A stretch of 64,000 nucleotides of DNA from Burkholderia sp. OK233 (GCF_900230185.1 NZ_OCSR01000001.1:4154001-4218000), one strand, 5' to 3'. Positions 10,485-19,273 are shown, counted from the first letter of the stretch. The notes: generated from the sequence alone by a model not told the origin. Made by a program: numbers and translations.

Positions 10485-11546
10485 ATGACCCAACGTTTCG
10501 ATTCGCCGGTTTCGCTCCGGCGCCGCCGGCTCGTGTCCGCGCTGTCAGCCTCGCTGTCAGTCTCATTCTTCGGCGCGGCAGGCACAGGTTTGATTTCGGC
10601 AGCCGCCGCAGCAGCCACGCCGGCAGCAAGCGAGAAAACCGATCCGCCTGTCGATCTGAGCAAAGTCCGTTTGCGCGTCGCAACCTATAAAGGCGGCGAC
10701 GCTACGCTCTTGAAAACCGCAGGCCTCGCGGATACGCCGTACACGATCGACTGGTCCGAATTCCAGTCCGGCAACGCGATGGTCGAGGCGATGAACGGCG
10801 GCTCGCTCGATATCGCCTCCGGCAGCGAAATCCCACCGATCTTCGCGCGGCTGCAGAACGCTCAGGTGCGCGTGATCGCCGTCTACAAGGACGACGTCAA
10901 CAATCAGGTGGTGCTGGTCCCGAAGGGATCGACGATCCGCTCGATCGCCGATCTGAAGGGCAAACGCGTCGGCTATCTGCGCGCCACCACGACGCACTAC
11001 TACCTGCTGCGCATGCTCGAAGAGGCGGGGCTGTCGTTCAACGATATTCAGGCCACCTCGCTCGCGCCGCGCGACGGTTTTGCCGCCTTCAACGCCGGTT
11101 CGCTCGATGCCTGGGCGATCTACGGCTACAACGTGCCGCTCGCGATCTCCCAAGCGGGTGCGCGCGTGCTGAAAAACGCCAACGGCTATTTGTCCGGCAA
11201 TTACCTGTACTACGGTCATCCGTCGGTACTTGCCGATCCGCAACGGCGGGCCGCGTCCGCGGATCTGCTAGTGCGGCTGCAACGCGCCTGCACGTGGTTC
11301 GGTCAGCATCAGGATGCCTACGCGAAGGTGTTGTCCGCGGAGTTGCGGGTGCCCGAGGAGGCGATCCGTTCGTTGTATCGCAACCAGAGCCAGGCGCGCC
11401 GCGTGACTGGCGTCACGGCGGCGGACATCGCCAGCGAGCAGCAGGTTGCCGATACGTTCGCGCGCGCCGCGGTCATCGACCGGCATGTTGACGTCGCACC
11501 GTTATGGACCGACACCTTCAACGCCGCGCTCTCCCGCGGTGCGTGA
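10485..11546 (+). CDS. ABC transporter substrate-binding protein, sulfonate/taurine type
   Basis: A 353-residue periplasmic binding protein of the SsuA/TauA-like group (NMT1-like fold). The N-terminus has a run of arginines (LRRRRLVSAL) before a hydrophobic stretch ending near AAAAA at about residue 45, so it is exported, possibly by the Tat route. Characteristic segments are TIDWSEFQSGNAMVEAMNGG near residue 85, the GSEIPP ligand-pocket region near residue 108, LKGKRVGYLRATTTHYYL near residue 160, and the SLDAWAIYGYN segment near residue 207. It starts 12 bases after the aldolase gene. No ABC permease or ATPase gene accompanies it here, so it must work with a transporter encoded elsewhere. 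Confidence 0.87.
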   Translation: MTQRFDSPVSLRRRRLVSALSASLSVSFFGAAGTGLISAAAAAATPAASEKTDPPVDLSKVRLRVATYKGGDATLLKTAGLADTPYTIDWSEFQSGNAMVEAMNGGSLDIASGSEIPPIFARLQNAQVRVIAVYKDDVNNQVVLVPKGSTIRSIADLKGKRVGYLRATTTHYYLLRMLEEAGLSFNDIQATSLAPRDGFAAFNAGSLDAWAIYGYNVPLAISQAGARVLKNANGYLSGNYLYYGHPSVLADPQRRAASADLLVRLQRACTWFGQHQDAYAKVLSAELRVPEEAIRSLYRNQSQARRVTGVTAADIASEQQVADTFARAAVIDRHVDVAPLWTDTFNAALSRGA

Positions 11547-11579
11547 CAGATTCAAGTCAACCCACATTCTGAACATTCG

Positions 11580-12188
11580 ATGACTCAAGCTTTGAGACCG
11601 GACCGGCTGCGCGCGTTCGTCGGCCGGATTGCGTCGCTCGTCGACGAGCGCGCGCCCGAAGCGCATCTGCTCGAAGCCGGCGGCGCCGCGCTGCACGAGC
11701 TGATCGCCCACGACGACTGGTTGCCCGACGCCTTCGCGCAGCCCGACCCCGAGCGCTATCAACAATTTCTGTTGCACGCGGATTCGCAGCAGCGTTTTTC
11801 AATCGTAAGTTTTGTATGGGGACCGGGCCAGTCGACGCCGGTCCATGACCACACCGTATGGGGTTTAATCGGGGTGTTGCGTGGTGCGGAAATTGCTCAG
11901 GCGTATCGCATCACGCCCGGCGGCGCGGTGGAAGAAGAGGGGGCGGCAAAGCGCCTCGATGCCGGCGCGGTGGATGCCGTGTCGCCGCGCATCGGCGATA
12001 TCCACCGCGTGAGTAATGCTTTTCACGATCGTACGTCGATCAGCATTCACGTGTACGGTGGAAATATTGGCGCGGTGACGCGTTCCGTCTATCCGGCTGG
12101 CGGAGGCCGTAAAACCTTTATCTCCGGCTACTCGAACGATGTGTTGCCAAATATCTGGAATGTTTCGAAGGAGTCCCTGATCTCATGA
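11580..12188 (+). CDS. Thiol dioxygenase (cysteine dioxygenase family)
   Basis: A 202-residue cupin of the cysteine dioxygenase family, a non-haem iron enzyme that oxidises a thiol such as cysteine or 3-mercaptopropionate to the sulfinic acid. The iron-binding motif appears as TPVHDHTVWG near residue 85 (His-x-His), with the third histidine probably in DIHRVSNAF near residue 142. The length matches bacterial thiol dioxygenases (about 200). The stop codon overlaps the start of the rhodanese gene (ATGA at 12185), which indicates translational coupling. Its place in an organosulfur cluster supports a role in oxidising a thiol released during degradation. Sequence alone does not decide between cysteine and mercaptopropionate. 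Confidence 0.83.
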   Translation: MTQALRPDRLRAFVGRIASLVDERAPEAHLLEAGGAALHELIAHDDWLPDAFAQPDPERYQQFLLHADSQQRFSIVSFVWGPGQSTPVHDHTVWGLIGVLRGAEIAQAYRITPGGAVEEEGAAKRLDAGAVDAVSPRIGDIHRVSNAFHDRTSISIHVYGGNIGAVTRSVYPAGGGRKTFISGYSNDVLPNIWNVSKESLIS

Positions 12189-13786
12189 GTTTCGCTACAG
12201 AATTCCGTATCCGATCGTTCAAAGACGTGCGCCGCGCGCTGCTCGAGCGCGAGGAAATCGCGCTCGTTGACGTACGCGAGGAGGATCCGCACGCGCGCAG
12301 TCATCCGCTGTTCGCTGCCAACCTGTCGCTCTCGCGGCTCGAACTGGAAGCGCCTGTGCGCTTGCCGCGCCGCGACGTGCCGGTCGTCGTGTTCGACGAC
12401 GGCGAAGGGCTTGCCGAGCGCGCTGCACGCCGGCTGAGCGAGCTGGGCTATACCTATATCGCGCTGCTCGAGGGTGGTTTGCAGGGCTGGCGCGAGGCGG
12501 GCGGCGAGCTGTTCCAGGATGTCAACGTGCCAAGCAAGGCATTCGGCGAACTGGTCGAAAGCGAGCGCCATACGCCGTCCCTCGGCGCGCCGCAAGTGCT
12601 GGCGCTGCTCGATCATGAAGCCGATGTGGTGGTGCTCGACGCACGCCGTTTCGACGAATACCAGACCATGAATATTCCCGGCAGCATTAGCGTGCCGGGT
12701 GCGGAACTGGTGTTGCGTGCGCGGCAGCTCGCGCCGAATCCCGCCACGCGGATCATCGTCAATTGCGCGGGGCGCACGCGCAGCATCATCGGTGCGCAGT
12801 CGCTGATCAATGCGGGCGTGCCGAATCCGGTCGCGGCGCTGCGCAATGGCACGATCGGCTGGACGCTTGCCGGTCAGGCGCTCGCGCACGGCAGCGCGCG
12901 CCGCTTCGAGCCGATTGCCGATGACACACTTCGCCTCGCCGCCGCCGATTCCGCGCGCGGGGTGGCGGAACGTGCCAAGGTGGGCCGCACGTCGCGCGAC
13001 GAGGCGCGTCGCTGGGCCGATGAAGCGGTACGCACCGTCTATCGTTTCGACGTGCGTACGCCGGAAGAATACGAAGCGGGCCACGTGCCCGGCTTTCGCA
13101 ATGCGCCGGGCGGTCAACTCGTGCAGGAGACCGACATGTTCGCGCCGGTGCGTGGCGCGCGCGTGATCCTCGCGGACAACGACGGCGTGCGCGCGAACAT
13201 GACAGCGTCGTGGCTCGCGCAAATGAACGTCGAGGTGTATGTGGTGGACGGCCTGGGCAACGCGGATTTCAGCGAAAAGGGCGCCGCGCCCGCTGCGCGC
13301 CTTGCGCCCACGCCGCCTGTTGTCGAAGAGATCACGCCGGCTGGACTGGTGACGCTGCTGCAATCGCCGGGCACCGTCGTGCTGGATTTCACGACCAGCG
13401 CGAACTATGTGAAGCGCCATATTCCGGGCGCGTGGTTCGCGATTCGTGGCCAACTCGCCGAAGCGTTGCGCAAGCTGCCGGATGCGCAACGTTATGTGGT
13501 GACCTGCGGCAGCAGTCTGCTTGCGCGCTTTGCCGCGCCAGAGTTGGCGGCATTGACGGGCAAGCCGGTGCAGGTGCTAGCTGGCGGCACGAACGCGTGG
13601 GTCGACGCGGGCTTTGCCGTGGAGAGCGGTGAGACACGGCTGGCGTCGCCGCGCATCGATCGGTATCGTCGACCGTACGAGGGAACCGATAACGCGCGCG
13701 AAGCGATGAACGCGTATCTGGAATGGGAGTACGGCCTCGTTGCCCAGCTCGGGCGCGATGGTACGCACGGTTTTCGCGTGATCTGA
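12185..13786 (+). CDS. Rhodanese-related sulfurtransferase with four tandem domains
   Basis: A 533-residue protein made of four rhodanese-like domains at about residues 5-110, 130-235, 255-365 and 380-485. Domains 2 and 4 keep a cysteine in the active-loop position (IVNCAGRTRS and VVTCGSSLLA). Domain 1 has VVFDDGEGLA and domain 3 has ILADNDGVRA at the same place, so these two are probably non-catalytic. It presumably moves sulfane sulfur or handles sulfite and thiosulfate in the cytoplasm, since no signal peptide is visible. Its start overlaps the stop of the thiol dioxygenase gene, and the two products probably act in sequence. Two active plus two inactive domains is a less common architecture than single- or double-domain rhodaneses. 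Confidence 0.88.
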   Translation: MSFATEFRIRSFKDVRRALLEREEIALVDVREEDPHARSHPLFAANLSLSRLELEAPVRLPRRDVPVVVFDDGEGLAERAARRLSELGYTYIALLEGGLQGWREAGGELFQDVNVPSKAFGELVESERHTPSLGAPQVLALLDHEADVVVLDARRFDEYQTMNIPGSISVPGAELVLRARQLAPNPATRIIVNCAGRTRSIIGAQSLINAGVPNPVAALRNGTIGWTLAGQALAHGSARRFEPIADDTLRLAAADSARGVAERAKVGRTSRDEARRWADEAVRTVYRFDVRTPEEYEAGHVPGFRNAPGGQLVQETDMFAPVRGARVILADNDGVRANMTASWLAQMNVEVYVVDGLGNADFSEKGAAPAARLAPTPPVVEEITPAGLVTLLQSPGTVVLDFTTSANYVKRHIPGAWFAIRGQLAEALRKLPDAQRYVVTCGSSLLARFAAPELAALTGKPVQVLAGGTNAWVDAGFAVESGETRLASPRIDRYRRPYEGTDNAREAMNAYLEWEYGLVAQLGRDGTHGFRVI

Positions 13787-13805
13787 CGGGCAATCGGCGC
13801 GTGGC

Positions 13806-14717
13806 TCAAGCCGCGCGCTGCGCTCGCGCTTCCTTGAATTGCCGCTCGATCGCCGCGCCGAAGCGCTCGACCGGCTGTTGCAATTTGCCCAGCACGCGCG
13901 GATGCACGAGCCAGATATCGATGAGCGGTTTGAAGTCGCTGATCGACACGATATCGAGTGCGTTCGCGTGAGCGCTGGCGTGCAGCAGCGGTAGCGGCAC
14001 GAGGCCGAGCCCGTTGCCGTCAGCGACCAGTTGCAACTGCAATTCGGTGCCGAGCGTTTCCAGATTGAGCTTGAGCGCGAGCCCGAGACCCGTCAGCGTG
14101 CGTTGCAGGCCGTCGCGAAAGCCGCATCCATCCGGATTCAACACCCACCCGATCGACTGGCATTCCGCCAGCGTGTGCGTGCGCTTTTTCAACATGCCTT
14201 TCTGTGCGACCACCGCCAGTTTGATGCGGCCAAGCGAGCGGGCCGACAAGATCTCGTCGAAGGTCTTGTTACTGGGCAGCAAGATCGCGGCGGCGTCGAG
14301 TTCGCCCTGTTCGACGCGCTGCAGAAGCTGGCTGCCCCAACCGGTCGACGCGCGCGCCTGCAGATCCGGATAGGCCGACTTGAGGCCGCGCATCGCATCG
14401 GTCAGCGCGATATCGGCAATGGTCTGCGCGACGCCGAGGCGCAGTGTGCCCACCGGCGGCGTGTCGGTGGCGACAATCTCGCGCAGCACGTCGAGTTCAC
14501 GCTGGATCACGCGGCACTGTTCGTAGACGATGCGGCCCGTTGCCGTCGCTTTGAGCGGACGTGTATGGCGGTCGAGCAATTCGACGCCGAGCGCCTCTTC
14601 GAAATTCTGCAGGCGGCGCGTGATCGCCGGCTGCGTGAGGCCGAGGGAGAGCGCCGCCTGTTGCAATGACTGACAGCGAATGACGGTGACGTATGCGTCG
14701 ATTTCGTCGATCTTCAT
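13806..14717 (-). CDS. LysR family transcriptional regulator of the organosulfur cluster
   Basis: A 303-residue regulator. The start at 14717 gives MKIDEIDAYVTVIRCQSL, the canonical LysR N-terminus. The helix-turn-helix covers roughly residues 16-60 (AALSLGLTQPAITRRLQNFEEALG). A linker and a periplasmic-binding-like effector domain follow from about residue 90. The gene is divergent from the second sulfonate-type binding protein and convergent with the rhodanese operon. A LysR-style palindrome occurs in the divergent promoter region at 14822-14842. By position it most likely controls one or both arms of this cluster. CysB-type regulators also govern sulfur genes, but this sequence looks like a general LysR protein. 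Confidence 0.88.
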   Translation of the reverse strand: MKIDEIDAYVTVIRCQSLQQAALSLGLTQPAITRRLQNFEEALGVELLDRHTRPLKATATGRIVYEQCRVIQRELDVLREIVATDTPPVGTLRLGVAQTIADIALTDAMRGLKSAYPDLQARASTGWGSQLLQRVEQGELDAAAILLPSNKTFDEILSARSLGRIKLAVVAQKGMLKKRTHTLAECQSIGWVLNPDGCGFRDGLQRTLTGLGLALKLNLETLGTELQLQLVADGNGLGLVPLPLLHASAHANALDIVSISDFKPLIDIWLVHPRVLGKLQQPVERFGAAIERQFKEARAQRAA

Positions 14718-14821
14718 GATGAGCGGGTGACTTGATGAGTGCGCAACGAGGCGCAAGATTCGTGCGTTCGATGATACCCGTATCGATGTGCGCGTACGCC
14801 TCGCCGGTCAATAAAATTCGC

Positions 14822-14842
14822 ATATTTGCTTAGCAGAATAAT
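14822..14842. promoter_or_regulatory. Candidate LysR operator palindrome
   Basis: An interrupted dyad around TTTGCTTAGCAGAA with ATATT and AATAAT flanks fits the T-N11-A pattern of LysR binding sites. It lies between the divergent LysR gene and the binding-protein gene, about 105 bases from the LysR start. This is a pattern match only. Confidence 0.4.
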
Positions 14843-14915
14843 GCGTTTGTCTTATACAGATGCGTGCCTTATCGTCGATAGCACATCACCTGGATGCCAC
14901 GACGTAATCGCCGCC

Positions 14916-15902
14916 ATGACGACTTCTAGTTCTTCGTTCTCCGCCTCATCCGTCTTGCAACGTGCGTTGCTCAAACCACTCGGCGCGGCAGTGCTCGCAC
15001 TGTGCGCGACGGTTTGCGCAACGCAGTCCTATGCGGCGGATCTACCCGTGCTCAAAGTCGGCGATCAGGCCTTGCAAACACGCGGCATTCTCGAAGCATC
15101 CGGTCAACTCAAAGACCTGCCGTACAAGATCGAATGGTTCAACTTTCCTGCCGCTCAACCGCTTGGCGAAGCGCTGAACGCTGGCGCTGTGGATGTCGGC
15201 GGACTGGGCGATGCGCCGCTCGTGTTCGCGCTCGCAGCCGGCGCCCGGGTACGCGCGGTCGCGGCAACCCGGTCGAACCCGCTGGATCTGGCGATCGTCG
15301 TCGGCGCGCAATCGCCGTTGAACGATGCAGCGAGCCTGAAGGGCAAACGCATCGCCACGACGCGCGGTTCGATCGGCCACTATCTCGCGCTCGCAGCACT
15401 GAAGAAGGCCAATGTGCCGGTCGCCGACGTCACGTTCGTGTTCCTCGCACCCGCCGATGCGAAGGCGGCGCTTGCGTCGGGCAGCGTCGACGCATGGTCG
15501 GTGTGGGACCCGTACACGGCACTCGGCGAAGCACGCGATCACGATCGCATCATCGCCAACGGCGTCGGCTTGTCCGAAGGGCTCAGCTATCAGGTCGCGA
15601 CCGAGCGCGCGATCGCGGACAAGCGCGTGCAACTCGCCGACTTCCTGCGACGCGTGGCGATCGGCCAGCGTTGGGCGCTTTCGCATCCCGACGAAGTGGC
15701 GGCGATGCAATCGAAAGTCACCGGTCTGCCGACCGATGTGCTGAAAACCGTCTATCAGCGCGGCCAGGTGCATCCGGTGGCGATCGACGACAGCGTCGTC
15801 ACCGCGCAGCAGCGCACCGCCGATACCTACGAAGCCGCCAACGTGATTCGTGCGCATCTCGACGTACGCACGAGCTTCGATCGCAGCTTCCCTCTACCTT
15901 GA
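14916..15902 (+). CDS. ABC transporter substrate-binding protein, aliphatic sulfonate type
   Basis: A 328-residue periplasmic binding protein related to SsuA. The ATG at 14916 gives MTTSSSSFSASS and a hydrophobic signal segment ending at SYAADLP near residue 42. The frame is open from a TTG at 14826, but that start would add 30 residues ahead of the signal peptide and overlaps the putative operator. Typical segments are KIEWFNFPAAQPLGEALNAG near residue 75, VDVGGLGDAPLVFALAAG near residue 95, LKGKRIATTRGSIGHYLAL near residue 142, and SVDAWSVWDPY near residue 190. It is divergent from the LysR gene and upstream of the flavoprotein gene. It is the second orphan sulfonate-type binding protein in the cluster. 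Confidence 0.88.
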   Translation: MTTSSSSFSASSVLQRALLKPLGAAVLALCATVCATQSYAADLPVLKVGDQALQTRGILEASGQLKDLPYKIEWFNFPAAQPLGEALNAGAVDVGGLGDAPLVFALAAGARVRAVAATRSNPLDLAIVVGAQSPLNDAASLKGKRIATTRGSIGHYLALAALKKANVPVADVTFVFLAPADAKAALASGSVDAWSVWDPYTALGEARDHDRIIANGVGLSEGLSYQVATERAIADKRVQLADFLRRVAIGQRWALSHPDEVAAMQSKVTGLPTDVLKTVYQRGQVHPVAIDDSVVTAQQRTADTYEAANVIRAHLDVRTSFDRSFPLP

Positions 15903-15950
15903 TGCGGCCTGCCGGAGTCCTCGCATGATGCCCCGATTGCCGAAAGCGCG

Positions 15951-17114
15951 GTGACACGCCGTCATCCACCGCCCGATAGCGATGCGTTCGACGCACTGCT
16001 AGCGCGGCTCACGAGCGAGTTCGCTGCCGGTGCGGCGCACTACGATCGCACGGCCGAATTTCCGCACGCCAATCTGGCGCGCTTGCACGAATTCGACCTG
16101 CTCTCGTTGACGGTGCCCGCATCGCTTGGCGGCGCGGGTGCGAGCTTGCCGCAGGCGTTGAAGGTGGTGCGCGCGGTGGCGCGCGGCGAGCCGTCCACGG
16201 CACTGGTGCTGGTGATGCAATACCTGTTTCATCATCGCTTGCAGGGCAATCCGCATTGGCCTGTCGAACTGCGTGAACGCGTGGCGCGTGAAGCGGTACG
16301 CGATGGCGCATTGATCAACTCGCTGCGTGTCGAACCCGAGCTGGGCTCGCCGGCACGCGGCGGCTTGCCATCGACGATCGCGAAGCGCAGCGCCGACGGC
16401 TGGATCATCGACGGCAGCAAGCTGTACTCGACCGGCAGCCCGGGCCTCACGTGGCTCGCGGTGTGGGCGCGCAGCGACGAGACGCCGCCGTGCGCCGGCG
16501 TGTGGCTGGTGCGTCGGGACACCCCGGGCGTGCGAGTTGGCAGCGAGTGGAATCATCTCGGCATGCGCGCCACGGGCAGTCACGAGCTCGTGTTCGACAA
16601 CGTGTTCGTACCGGCTGCTCACGCGGTTGACGTCCATCTGCCCGGCGAGCCGGGAGCAGGGCTCGATGCGCTCGGCTTGGCGTGGATGAGCGTGCTGTTG
16701 TCGGCGGTGTATGACGGCGTCGCGCGGGCGGCGCGCGACTGGTTCGCGCAATGGGCCGCTGAACGCACACCAGGCAATCTCGGCGCGCCGCTCGCAAGCC
16801 TGCCAGCGTTTCAGCAGACGCTCGGCCGCATCGACGCGCTGCTGTTCAGCAATCGCGTGCTGCTCGACGCAAGCGCGCACACCGAACGCGTGACACTCGA
16901 CGAAGCGCCGCTCGTCAAATACACGGTGACGAATCAGGCCATCGAGGCGGTGCAACTGGCCGTCGAGGCGAGCGGCAATCCTGGCCTGAGCCGTGACAAT
17001 GCGCTCGAGCGTCACTATCGCGACGTGCTGTGCGCGCGGATTCATACGCCGCAGAACGATTCGGTGCTGCAGGGGGCCGGGCGCGCGGGTTTTGCTGCGT
17101 TTGTCCGCGCGTAG
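15951..17114 (+). CDS. Acyl-CoA dehydrogenase-fold flavoprotein (SfnB/DszC-like)
   Basis: A 387-residue member of the acyl-CoA dehydrogenase superfamily. The GTG at 15951 (VTRRHPPPDSD) is the best start because nearby upstream ATG codons are out of frame. The N-terminal helical domain contains LTVPASLGGAGAS near residue 55. The middle beta domain contains GWIIDGSKLYSTGSPG near residue 150 and WNHLGMRATGSHEL near residue 200. The C-terminal helical domain ends with AGRAGFAAF. In organosulfur loci such proteins are usually FMNH2-dependent monooxygenases for sulfones or related compounds (SfnB, DszC), not fatty acid dehydrogenases. That role is inferred from the neighbouring binding protein and LysR gene. 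Confidence 0.78.
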   Translation: MTRRHPPPDSDAFDALLARLTSEFAAGAAHYDRTAEFPHANLARLHEFDLLSLTVPASLGGAGASLPQALKVVRAVARGEPSTALVLVMQYLFHHRLQGNPHWPVELRERVAREAVRDGALINSLRVEPELGSPARGGLPSTIAKRSADGWIIDGSKLYSTGSPGLTWLAVWARSDETPPCAGVWLVRRDTPGVRVGSEWNHLGMRATGSHELVFDNVFVPAAHAVDVHLPGEPGAGLDALGLAWMSVLLSAVYDGVARAARDWFAQWAAERTPGNLGAPLASLPAFQQTLGRIDALLFSNRVLLDASAHTERVTLDEAPLVKYTVTNQAIEAVQLAVEASGNPGLSRDNALERHYRDVLCARIHTPQNDSVLQGAGRAGFAAFVRA

Positions 17115-17738
17115 GGGGAACTGCGCGACCGCCGCGCTTGCGCAACTCACTGCAAATCCTCTGCCGATTCGGTGTAAACGCGCTCTCGTTTAAATCCGCC
17201 GATCCGTTTAGATTAGCTGCACTTGGAAGGCTTATCGAGGGACCAGGGCGGCCAAACAAGCAGCGGTCCGCCATTCCGGCGACGGCGCAAGGTCAGGGGC
17301 CAAGGTCTCTCACCGCTTCGCCCGGGACCGGATCGCTGCGCGTCGTCCGCGATGCTGCGTTTCAGGCGGCTGTTCAGCCGCTGTTTGTTTTCCGGTTTGA
17401 CCGTATCGACCGACTTGGCGACGCTTTGCACAACGTCGCCTTTTTGCTTGTGGCGATGGTTTTCCCGGGTTCACTGCGGATTTGGCGCCCTCTTGCCGTG
17501 CCTGTTGCGGCGCGATTTGCGACGCCTTCGCCGATGGTTTTTCCTGTCAACTTCCCCGGTTTTTCCGCAGCCTCGTCGCACAATCGCACTCCACCGCAAA
17601 CCATGCTGCATGACGACGGTTCACGGCCGCCTTGTTGCGTTCGCTCGCGGTTTTTTCCGCGCGCGGTTATCCTGTAGTACACCCTACACAACGGGATGCG
17701 GGCGAATTGCCGCTTCGTGTCCGTACAGGAAACTCGCT
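17115..17738. other. Intergenic region with no convincing gene
   Basis: About 620 bases between the flavoprotein gene and the lipoprotein gene. Open frames cross it on both strands, including the upstream extension of the lipoprotein frame, but none has family features or a good ribosome binding site. The promoter of the lipoprotein gene should lie near 17650-17730. Confidence 0.5.
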
Positions 17739-18290
17739 GTGAGCCTCAAACTGCTTACTGTCGCGATACTGGCCGCGTGCGTTGCACTGACCGGCTGCGA
17801 CGACCAACAGAGCGACCGCGCCGTGCAAAAACTCAAGGAATTCTTTAACGCCGTCAAGCCGGACGCGTTACTGCTCAAGAATATGACGCCGGGCATTACG
17901 ACCGAAGCGCAGATCCGCGATCAGATGGGCAAGCCGGAAACCGAACGCACGTTTACCGACGGTTCCAAGCGTTTCGAATATCCGCGTGGCCCGCAAGGGT
18001 TGAACACGTACATGGTCGACATCGACCGTGACGGCAAATTGCAAGCGATCACGCAGGTGCTGACCGCCGACAACTTCGGGAAGATTCGCATCGGCATGAC
18101 TGAGGACGAGGTACGCCGCTTGCTCGGCAAGCCTGGCCAGATCGCCGTGTTTCCGCTCAAGCCGGAGACTGTATGGAGCTGGAAATGGCGCGAGGGCGGC
18201 GTGACCGAGGAAGGCATTTTCAACGTGCACTTTGACCAATTTCAGAAGGTGTACACGACATCGCGCTCGGACGTGATACGCGGGCGATAG
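17739..18290 (+). CDS. Outer-membrane-type lipoprotein with BamE/SmpA-like repeats
   Basis: A 183-residue lipoprotein. The GTG at 17739 gives VSLKLLTVAILAACVALTGCDD, with the lipobox LTGC placing the modified cysteine near residue 20. The mature part has two segments of SmpA/OmlA (BamE) character. The first is around residues 48-95 (MTPGITTEAQIRDQMGKPE). The second is around residues 112-165 (IRIGMTEDEVRRLLGKPGQ, then ETVWSWKW). BamE has a single such domain and helps assemble outer membrane proteins. A tandem version may instead be a related periplasmic factor. It is followed 21 bases later by the patatin gene and probably co-transcribed with it. Confidence 0.83.
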   Translation: MSLKLLTVAILAACVALTGCDDQQSDRAVQKLKEFFNAVKPDALLLKNMTPGITTEAQIRDQMGKPETERTFTDGSKRFEYPRGPQGLNTYMVDIDRDGKLQAITQVLTADNFGKIRIGMTEDEVRRLLGKPGQIAVFPLKPETVWSWKWREGGVTEEGIFNVHFDQFQKVYTTSRSDVIRGR

Positions 18291-18311
18291 GCGATAAAAG
18301 GCGGGGAACAC

Positions 18312-19265
18312 ATGATACAACGACGTCGATACAGCCGGATCGGGCTGGTGTTGGGAGGCGGTGCTGCACGTGGCTGGGCGCATATCGGCGCGATTCGCGC
18401 GTTGCTCGATGCGGGCATCAAGCCGGATGTGGTGTGCGGCACGTCGATCGGCGCGCTGGTCGGCGCCGTGTATGCAAACGGCGATCTCGACTGGCTCGAA
18501 GAATGGGTTTCGCGGCTCACCTGGCAAACAGTGGTGCGGCTACTCGATCTGCGTTTTTCGGGCGGCTTGCTCGGCGGGCGCAAGGTGATCCAGATATTCG
18601 CGGACAAATTCGACGGCCGCTCGATCGCGCAGTTGAATATACCGTTCGCGGCGGTGGCCACCGAACTCGATTCGGGGCGCGAGAGCTGGTTGCAGGACGG
18701 CAGCGTGGTCGACGCGGTGCGCGCCTCGATTGCGATTCCGGGGATTTTCACGCCGGTGTTTCACAACGGTGTGTGGCTGGTGGACGGCGGCCTGAGCAAT
18801 CCGGTGCCGGTCTCGGTGGCGCGCGGCATGCGGGCGGACTGCGTGATCGCGGTCGATCTGAACAACGATATTTTGAATGGGCGCGATTTCGGTGGTGCGG
18901 CGGTCGACACGCCGGCGCTGGATCCGGATGCACTGCCGCCGGTCGCACTGCGGCGTAACGGGAAGCCCTGGCCACGCTGGCTGGCACCCGCCGAAGGACG
19001 TGCTTCCGATGATGTGCGCGTGGCGCCGGCGCCGAGTGCGCGCGTGCCGTCGATGCTGAGCTCGATCGCACAGAGCATTGACATCATGCAGGTGCGGATT
19101 TCGCGGAGTCGTTTGGCCGGTGAGCCGGCGGATATTTTGATTCAGCCGCGGCTGGGTGGGATGGGGATTTTTGATTTTCACCGGGCCGGGCCGGCTATAG
19201 AGGAAGGGCGCGCGGCGGTTGAATATATGTTGCCGGCTATTCGGGCTCGGTTGGGGATTGAATGA
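18312..19265 (+). CDS. Patatin-like phospholipase (RssA/YchK type)
   Basis: A 317-residue serine lipase-fold protein. The oxyanion-hole motif LGGGAARGWAH is at about residues 15-25, the nucleophile motif GTSIG near residue 42, and the catalytic aspartate in the DGGLSNP segment near residue 157. This is the Ser-Asp dyad of patatins. A YchK/RssA-like size and no signal peptide suggest a cytoplasmic or membrane-associated enzyme that hydrolyses phospholipids or acyl esters. It lies downstream of the BamE-like lipoprotein gene, which hints at envelope lipid maintenance. Its stop codon is only 8 bases from the T-tract that begins repeat copy B. Confidence 0.9.
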   Translation: MIQRRRYSRIGLVLGGGAARGWAHIGAIRALLDAGIKPDVVCGTSIGALVGAVYANGDLDWLEEWVSRLTWQTVVRLLDLRFSGGLLGGRKVIQIFADKFDGRSIAQLNIPFAAVATELDSGRESWLQDGSVVDAVRASIAIPGIFTPVFHNGVWLVDGGLSNPVPVSVARGMRADCVIAVDLNNDILNGRDFGGAAVDTPALDPDALPPVALRRNGKPWPRWLAPAEGRASDDVRVAPAPSARVPSMLSSIAQSIDIMQVRISRSRLAGEPADILIQPRLGGMGIFDFHRAGPAIEEGRAAVEYMLPAIRARLGIE

Positions 19266-19273
19266 GGGTTTGG

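Noticed and set aside
12128..13489. A 453-residue minus-strand open frame antisense to the rhodanese gene
   Set aside because: Composition is dominated by Arg, His and Ala without family motifs. The plus-strand frame has four recognisable domains.
17223..17738. Long upstream extension of the lipoprotein frame
   Set aside because: The lipoprotein signal and lipobox require a start near 17739, and the extension has no domain character.
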